A stretch of DNA of 64,000 bases from Cardiocondyla obscurior (Eukaryota > Arthropoda > Insecta > Hymenoptera > Formicidae): the NCBI RefSeq assembly GCF_019399895.1, contig NC_091865.1, positions 13,025,001 through 13,089,000 of the forward strand, given 5' to 3'. This document shows, piece after piece, positions 56,848 through 64,000 of this stretch. The translations under genes were made by a program, and so were the position numbers. The notes beneath the pieces are model-generated. The model saw only the letters and a list, made by a program, of their open reading frames with translations. It made no database searches and had not been told where the DNA came from. Positions within the stretch are counted from its first letter, which is position 1. Every line of letters starts with the position of its first letter.

Positions 56848-59363
56848 TAAAAAATACGATTAATGTGCATTCCAGCGTGTACGCCAGAAAAACTGGCCAA
56901 CTATTCGTCCAGCGACTGTTGGCGCAGCAGTATTGTTAAGCTAGTCGATAATTTGTAATATTCTATATTCCTTTTTATAATACATTAAGCAATTATTTAC
57001 ACGTAAACACACGTACTAGCTTTAGTCTGCGAGATTCCCGTGGGGGGAGGGCGAAGGGTGGACGAACAAGGTCGCAAATTTTCCCCCTTAGGGGGTACGC
57101 GATTAGACTTGAAAATTGGTGAACGCGTAATTGTGCACGGTGGAGAACGCGCGAATTCGTTCGTTCGTTCACTCGTTCGTTCGCCGGCTCCCGGGCGTCT
57201 CCCTTCAAAAATGAAATATCGCTATGCTCGGGCGCTACTATTCTGTGATCCTAAGAAGAAAAGTTAATCGTCTTTACACATCCTACATGTCAGATAAATT
57301 TATTGAACATGTTCTTTCAAGCGATATCGTGCGTGCGTGCATCCCCGTATACATTGCACACTATTACACACCCACGCGTACATATCGCGTAATTATACGT
57401 GCTGTTTTTATCGCCATCGCGGGTCGCTCCGATTATTCCTCGACGACGGAGCGTTCCCACTATGCATTTAATTGTACGTAATTACAATTTTTTACGCCTT
57501 TTACGACTTTGAGAATGTTAGATGAGGAGAGAACGAGGAGTGCGTGTGCGTGTGCGTGCGACGAACAGGATATAGAGAGAGATAGAAAGACAAGACGGGT
57601 AGACGTGAAGGGCGCAAATAGAGAGGGCGAAATTCATTACGATTAAATCGGGGCCGGTTGGCGCGTAAATAACGCTTGGAGTAAATTGGGCTGAATTGGG
57701 AGCTGTGCCACAAATCGTAAAAAAAAGGGGAAAAAAATATAAAAAAATAAAGAGAGAGAGAGATTGAGGCCGGATAACAGACGCCCTTAAATCAGATGGA
57801 ATCACTCCTTCAAATTGCGCCGTGCTCCACGAATCGTCCTTAAATCGGCTCCGAGTTAAACGTCGTGCAAAAGTGCCTTTGGTAAACCTGCACTCAGATA
57901 TTCCTCTGGTAATAATATCGTCCCTCGAGCACGAGCACCTTTAGCCCCCATACCCTCCCCTTCCCGCCCCCTTAACACCCCCGGTACCTGTGCGTGAACG
58001 ACCAGACACGAGTGTATTAGATGATCGCGTGGATCGACACGATATATTGTTTCCCCTGAATCTCTGTGATCGCGAGCGCTCTCTCCGTTGTCGGAAAGGT
58101 ATAGCACTTTGTTTCGATTTCTGGGTTACGCGTACGTGCGTTCGTTTATTCTCGACTAAAAGGCTGAAATATCGCGAACTAATCTTACTTATACATTACT
58201 TATACATACATATATACATAATATATATATGTATACAATAATATAACGTGTAAGTCTCTCGCAAAATTAAAAATCCAACAGTGTACATCTTTTTAAAGCT
58301 AAGAACTATACTCGCTCGTGTATTATCTCGATTGTAATTTCGTTGTTTACCACGATAGAGGTTCGCAAAGCACACAAATTCCTTTTTTTCTTTTTTCTTT
58401 TTTTTTTCGGGCGGAACGTCAACCACCGGAGGAAACATCCGCTTTAGATACGTGAACGTCCTGAAATAAGTGGTACAATTATTATTCTACGTATGTAGCG
58501 TTGCAAGCGCGCGCGCGCACATCGGTTGCAAAACTTTTAATAATTAAACAAGTGCATGAGCCGCATATCGATTCCGGCGCGTAGAGGAGGTCATCTTTGG
58601 AGAAGACAGGGACCCGCCTGTAGAGCTCTACAGATAGCTATCTGTTGCCGCGCTCGTGCTTGCACCCTCGCCGGAATTATTAGACGAGCAATCTTCTAGG
58701 GCCGCATTAATACTTGGCACATGTGCCGTGCATTATTTTTCAACGACAAGCTCGATCAGTCGGGAATCAATTTCTCCCCTGGCGCGCTACCCCGACAAAC
58801 GTCGGGGAACGGGGGCGAGATCACTTACTTGCAGCTTCTCAATCTCCAGTGTTACGCATTTAAGCGTCAATTTAGAATTCTATTAAACTTCCGCTAAGTT
58901 AAAAATACCGTATTTCATCGTAAGATTCCAATCAATTTCGCTTACGGAACTTCGGCTCAAGGAAAGTCTACCCTCCCCCTTCGTTTCGTTCGGTCTCGTT
59001 AATTATTAACGTTTTGAAAGTTGTCACTTCGATATTTTTTCGCGAGGAAAAGGATGCCTTGTATTAATCGAGGGAACGGAAAGAGAGCGAAACGGCACAC
59101 CGCCGTGCGTATGCAAGTGACGCGAATAAGTTTTAACCGGCGTCGGTCGTCAGCTTTGCGAGACGACTTCTCTCTCGGAAGTTTTCTAAGGGTGACACAA
59201 AACTTTCCTTATCGCATACGCTATCCGTCGCGCGTCTCTGTAAATGATCCTGCCCGTTAGTCGTCGGCTAACGATAACGAGGAGTCGTCGTTTCTCTGAG
59301 AAAAAAACGCGGGGGCGATCGGAAACGCGAACTCCGACCGATGAAAGTATTGCCAGTTGGCGC

Positions 59364-59400
59364 AAAAAAAAAAAAATAAATAAATAAATAAATAAAAAAA
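59364..59400. repeat. A-tract and (AAAT)n microsatellite
   Basis: A run of A followed by about five AAAT units and another A run. Confidence 0.9.
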
Positions 59401-61361
59401 GGGAAAGGAGAAAAAAAAATCGAACAAAGCTCACTTAAACTAAAAAATTTGCCGGACACCACAGACCTCTTCCTCACCTTCAGACATTCCTGCCGAAATC
59501 TTAAATATTAAAAAAGGGCGGAGGGATGATGTTGATACTTGCGCTTTTATTCCCGCGTTCTAGCGCCGAACCGACATCGATAGCGATAGATACGGCGAGC
59601 GAAACGGCGTATACGGTATCGAAAAACGATGGACGTATATATGTTTGTAGAACGATTTAGGATTATTACTATATTTATCGCGAAATTTACTACGACGGTG
59701 CGATGTTTTCATTCGCTCGGAGGGGCTGGAATTATAGGGGACGGACAGAAGAGGGATACAGCCATCGTTTATACCGTATCCCGTTACCGAATCGATGCGC
59801 TGTCTTTCATCCCCTTTGGTCTCCCGCCCGCAGAAAACGCTATATATCCCCCGAATCGAAGGAAGACGCCAAAACTGCGTCGCACGATAAAGAAACCGTT
59901 GTTATATTACTACTACCTACTACAAACACTATTATTAATCGCTGCTGTTTTTTGCGACTATCGGTAGTTATTTTACCTAGAAGTTAAAGGAAAGCTTTTC
60001 TTATTGCGATTTCTCTATTGTACCACTTATACAACTTGATGCACGAACTTTTCGAGAATAAATATTTATGGAAACGCTCCATTCTTAACGAATGATTGTT
60101 CTTCTGCGTGCCAGACATCTCTCCCCGGGCCTCCGTTCGAAACCGACCTCCAATTACGTATTCGCGCGCCTTCTTCGTTTCCTATTCATTTCTTATGAGT
60201 CTTTTATTCGCTCTGGACCCTGCTCGCCGGCAAGGTCTCGTACTCGATAGAGAAGAAACCTCGATCTCCGCCGCATTGGTTTTTCGACCAAGGCGAGAAG
60301 AGTTGCCGTTCGTCTCGTTAACGGGAAAGAAATTCTCGTACAAGCGCGGAATACAAAGTCGCCGCGGGATTTCGTATAACTCTCCGATACTCATTGTATC
60401 ATTTTTTTTTCTTTCCTCTCTCTCTCTCTTCTTTTTCCACCCGGAACGGCCTCCTGGTACTTCGCTGCATCGACTGCGGGCTGGAGGGCGGATGCAATGA
60501 CGTATCGACCGGTCCGAGGTCAACCGGGGTCACCAAAGTTCATAGCGCGTTTGGCGCAAAAGTAACCGGTGTCAGTCCGTACCGCAGGACGTCGCTAAAA
60601 AGCTTTTCCTCGTACCGGTCGTTTCTTCGAGAACGTCGAGACGGCCCTTCGCCGTCGGCGCGTAGGGCTTTAACTCGACACGCCGTCAAGTGGAGAACCC
60701 GATGGTGCTCCGGTAATTTGCGCGATAACGTTGTTATCGAGGTAGCCCCCTGGAATAACGAAATCAGCGCACACCGGTAACAGAGCGCGAATATTAACCC
60801 GATTATTTCGCCAACAATTGTCCTCCGCGTTCTACGCCAGACGAAACGTAAATTTGCAACTCTTTTTTTTTATTTCTTTTTTTTTTATACATATAATTTT
60901 ATTTAGTTTTAATTGAAGCTCTGTCGAATCGGAGAATTATTCGCAGGCCTCGCGCGTGAATAACTTCGCTGCAGCCAGAGAGCGCACCGCGGCGTTTTTG
61001 TCTTATATTTTTAACCGTGCCCATTTGCATTTATTGAATGACATTCCGCCTCGTGCGCAAATCGTCCCGAAGGGACGGAGTGCCCGAATGCCCGTATTTA
61101 GCCGCGAGTGCGTTCCATCTTCGAGTAAAGAGATCGTAAATAACACGCGCAAGGATAAATATAAATGCACTCGCGCGTACGCCTTGGCAATTTTTAGTAA
61201 TATCGCGTGAAAGCCGATACCAGACTCGACTCGAAACTCCGGCGATAGATAACCGCGCTCCGACAGCTAATTCCGGTGAGTTGTGTTTACGGGACTCGGT
61301 AATGCGATTGCCACGGCATGGGCGGTGTATGAGTTGGCTTCTTCTTTCTGTTTGATCCAGG

Positions 61362-62848
61362 ATGATCGGTGCTATGCCAGCGGTGGCGGTCCGCCACGAG
61401 CGTAGGAGGCAGGAGAAAAGGCTGAAGCGGCCGAGCCAGCTCTACTTGGGAGGCCAGTGGCTGCCACCCCTTCAGGGCTCGCCGCCCACCCCTAGCCCGC
61501 ACGGGCACAACAATCTGGAGCCCACGCCCGAGCTCTACTTATGCGGCAAGGTAACACTCGGTGATATGATTGACGTGAAATCAGGAAACCTATACTTGAC
61601 ATTTCGTACTTTGCGGTAGCAAACGCGGAGCTCAAAGATATATTAATGTCGCATCGATTTTGTTTTTACAATGGCAATGGAATTTAATATTCTAGCGTCG
61701 CGCTAAAAATAATCGAACTCGCGAACGTGCAGTCAAAAGAACAATCGGGGGTTCGATTTGAGCCTCGTGTGTGCGTCGCGGATCGAGGAGAACTCTCCGC
61801 CGAGAAATTCGGGATTGACGTTAGCTTTTCTCGAGCGGGGTGCGCACGTGTATATATACGTAACACAGCGGAGAAAGTAAGCGCGATTCGTCGCCTGACG
61901 AAGATCGTTGCCCGCAGATATCTGGGCTGCACGCTGTGGTGGTGTGCCTGTTGTTGGGCGCGGTGGTGCTCGTGGTCGGTCTCGTCCAACTCGTCCCGGG
62001 TGCAACGACCACCAACCACAGGTTGGCGTTACTCGTCACAGGCGCTGCCCTAATTATACTAGGTGAGCCCTCTTATGCGTAGTAAAGCCTCCTCTCTTCT
62101 CTGTCTTGACATTCTGTACGAGCAAAGCGCTTGTCAGCAAAAAATTTTAACGCAGCGAACTCATGTACTTAACATATCACCGAAGAAATTAAATATCGCG
62201 TTTTCGCCTGGCTGCAAAAATGTTTTCAGTTGCTTTCGTGCGCAAATCTTTATTCACTTACGCGCATATGTATGATAATAATAATTAAAAACTGGATTAA
62301 ATCGATTCGAGTCAAGTAAAATATTTTTTCGAAATAAAACGAGAGATATTATGGATTAAGTTTGACCGAGCGCAGATTTCTCACCCGGCCTCGGTTTGAT
62401 TTTTACCGTGGAGAAAGCCTATCGGTCAGCGACCGGTTGCAGAACATGAAATAATGCCACGTGAGGACTGCTCGATCGATCGGCGCATCGGTGAGGCGCG
62501 CGTGCTCGTCTCCTTCGTTTTGCGCTTGACGCCGATTCCGGTGTAATGTCCCTAATTACAATTATTGTGGTTCCAGGCTTCATCCTGGCGGGGGTGAGAT
62601 GTTACGTGTTGCACTGCGTGCCGCTTCCGGTGGACTCGCCGGTCGCGACGCCGATTCCGCCACCAGCGAGCGAGCAAACGCCCGCGGTACCTAAAGGTAC
62701 CCTGGACCTTCTGGTGGGCCATCAGAGCCAGCCGGAGACCGATGCTCTGATGCAGCATCGGGAGCACCATCACCATCATCAGCACCACCATCACAACAAC
62801 CATAAGAAGAAACGTAGTTCTCAAGGCTCGCAGTCCGAAGAGGCCTAA
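61362..62848 (+). CDS. Two-pass membrane protein of unrecognised family with His-rich tail (paralogue B)
   Basis: Three coding exons (61362-61550, 61918-62062 and 62577-62848) give 201 residues. I do not recognise the family name. The basic N-terminus (MIGAMPAVAVRHERRRQEKR) resembles that of the gene at 54640. A Pro-rich linker (about 33-57) precedes two hydrophobic segments, about 67-89 (LHAVVVCLLLGAVVLVVGL) and about 99-118 (containing LLVTGAALIILGFILAG). A Cys-containing RCYVLHC sits at the end of the second. The C-terminal tail is Pro-rich and then His-rich (two runs of His around residues 173-186), followed by KKKR and an acidic end. Both introns have clean GT-AG ends and keep phase. The ATG follows an acceptor by one base and an in-frame stop lies just upstream, so UTR exons are expected. 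The function is unknown; membrane location is inferred from the hydrophobic segments. Confidence 0.8.
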
Positions 62849-64000
62849 AACATAAAATAAACGAAGACATAATAGGACGTTTCAGAATCTCGTTCGATGA
62901 AACCGCACGAAGGTACCGCGATAAGTGAGTTGAGTCACCCTCGAACGAAAAGCAAACCGAGGAAGAAGAGGAAAGCAAGAAGAGCCAGACGGCTGGGTGA
63001 ATTTCTTCGAGAGGGAGAGCACCGCCATTCTTTCGTAACATCGTGAAATATATGCGGAATTTCCCAGAAAGGCGCGTCTCACGCGATCGAGGGTTGAAAC
63101 CACGGAAGGTGGATGGAGGAGAGACGATAATCGGCTTGGCACGCCAGGCAGCATAGCGCAGCGATAGCTTATTAATTACAAATGAACGATCGGAGGTCGC
63201 GATTGTTCACAGTCTTCGAGAAAAAGCGCCGATGTCTGGGACATCCTGTGTATATACTGTACATATGTTAATGTGTATAGATATGAGAGTACAGAGTGGT
63301 TTTCTATCGCGTCTAAAAAAAAAAAGAAAAAAATAATAATAATTTAAAAAGAAAACCAAACCCGTGAGATATAATTCTTTCTCGCTGAAAAGACGGGAAT
63401 AACGTTTTATTTATCGGAGACACAGAGCGAAAGGTTTATACTATCAGAACGAGTCTATGAGATATTGACTTTTGACATTCTTTTTGTAACCAGGGAAACT
63501 GCTAAATCAGGTTCTAGCGAAAATCTCGGCGAAATCCTAGTTACGTACGTTGATATCTATATACATATTATAATATACAACAAATATGACTAATTTACGT
63601 TGCAAATGTATATGCCGAGGCAAGTGCACTTTTCTACCTGATGTACCGAGGATTCGATATGTCTGACGACGTTCTTTTATCACGAGACTTTTAGTAGAGA
63701 GAAATTTCGTAGAAAAAACGTTCAATCCATCGATCGATGCAGAGTGGTTCGTTACTAGCTGCTTAATCCGAGAGGAGTAATGACTTTGTCAAAAAAAAAT
63801 GTCTTTGATAATTATTACCGTTTTGAACTTGAGGTAACTCTCGACATAACTTATATTCAATTATATTTTTCAAATCGTATTCTTATGTACGCTCAAATGA
63901 TTATTATATTGAATTGAAAAACAACGTATTGATTTTCTTATCTTTCACTTTTGTTTTCTCAGAAAACAGAATTCTTCGAATGCAGAATTTATATGTGCGA
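62849..64000. other. Right-edge 3' UTR and intergenic DNA
   Basis: An AATAAA signal (62856-62861) lies only eight bases past the stop of paralogue B, which is very close for use, so the 3' UTR may be longer. The rest is mixed and becomes AT-rich. The minus-strand form of the ACAGGATGTCCC motif occurs at about 63238. No other gene is seen before the window ends. Confidence 0.4.

Larger units (their letters stand above)
55531..61361. other. Long non-coding interval between the two paralogues
   Basis: About 5.8 kb, mixed in composition. It begins with the probable 3' UTR of the upstream gene and ends in the acceptor (GATCCAG) one base before the ATG at 61362, so its right part is probably 5' UTR intron. 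Simple repeats lie at 56785-56839 (TA), 57158-57185 (CGTT), 57540-57560 (TGCG/TGTG) and 59364-59400 (A and AAAT), and a dispersed repeat at 56312-56390. A C-rich run at 57952-57983 could form a G-quadruplex on the minus strand. Open frames such as 60394-60780 show no conserved pattern. Confidence 0.4.

Noticed and set aside
60394..60780. 128-codon open frame, plus strand
   Set aside because: It begins in a poly-T tract and has no conserved pattern or splice logic. It is probably chance in CpG-rich DNA.

Overview
The window is nuclear DNA of an insect, most likely a hymenopteran and possibly an ant. This rests on several features: spliced animal genes with short AT-rich GT-AG introns, insect-type orthologues, an A+T-rich background broken by CpG-dense patches, and no bacterial-style gene packing. 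The species call is inference. I rebuilt exon structures by hand from open frames, splice sites and phase. Every multi-exon model below keeps a continuous frame.

Layout. 1-6.7 kb: no convincing gene; CpG-rich patches, an AT-rich stretch and a long TA microsatellite. 6.8-9.3 kb (+): a CCDC112-like coiled-coil protein. 9.3-15.9 kb: AT-rich, no gene seen, probably partly 3' UTR. 15.9-22.7 kb (-): the cohesin loader Nipped-B/NIPBL in one 2268-codon exon, with a non-coding 5' exon at about 23.1 kb and a CpG-rich promoter at about 24 kb. 25.3-30.6 kb (-): FAN/NSMAF, a BEACH-WD40 protein, 16 coding exons. 31.5-33.6 kb (-): USP14, the proteasome-bound deubiquitinase. 35.5-36.8 kb (-): dolichyldiphosphatase DOLPP1. 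37.6-40.6 kb (-): chaperonin subunit CCT7. 42.2-43.2 kb (+): cytosolic adenylate kinase. 43.4-45.2 kb (-): RNPC3 (U11/U12-65K, minor spliceosome). 45.9-48.7 kb (+): centriolar protein CP110. 49-54.6 kb: CpG-rich, apparently regulatory or 5' UTR/intron. 54.6-55.5 kb (+) and 61.4-62.8 kb (+): two related two-pass membrane proteins of no family I can name, with long non-coding DNA around them.

The conserved genes form a housekeeping block with head-to-head pairs (CCT7/adenylate kinase, RNPC3/CP110), a tail-to-tail pair with nearly abutting poly(A) signals (adenylate kinase/RNPC3) and a same-strand run (CCT7, DOLPP1, USP14, FAN, Nipped-B). They do not form one pathway: cohesin loading, ubiquitin recycling, N-glycosylation lipid recycling, protein folding, nucleotide balance, minor splicing and centriole length control are all present. 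The least understood part is the right third, where the two paralogous membrane proteins lie. I saw no tRNA, rRNA, CRISPR or intact transposon. Three diverged copies of one short dispersed repeat are visible.
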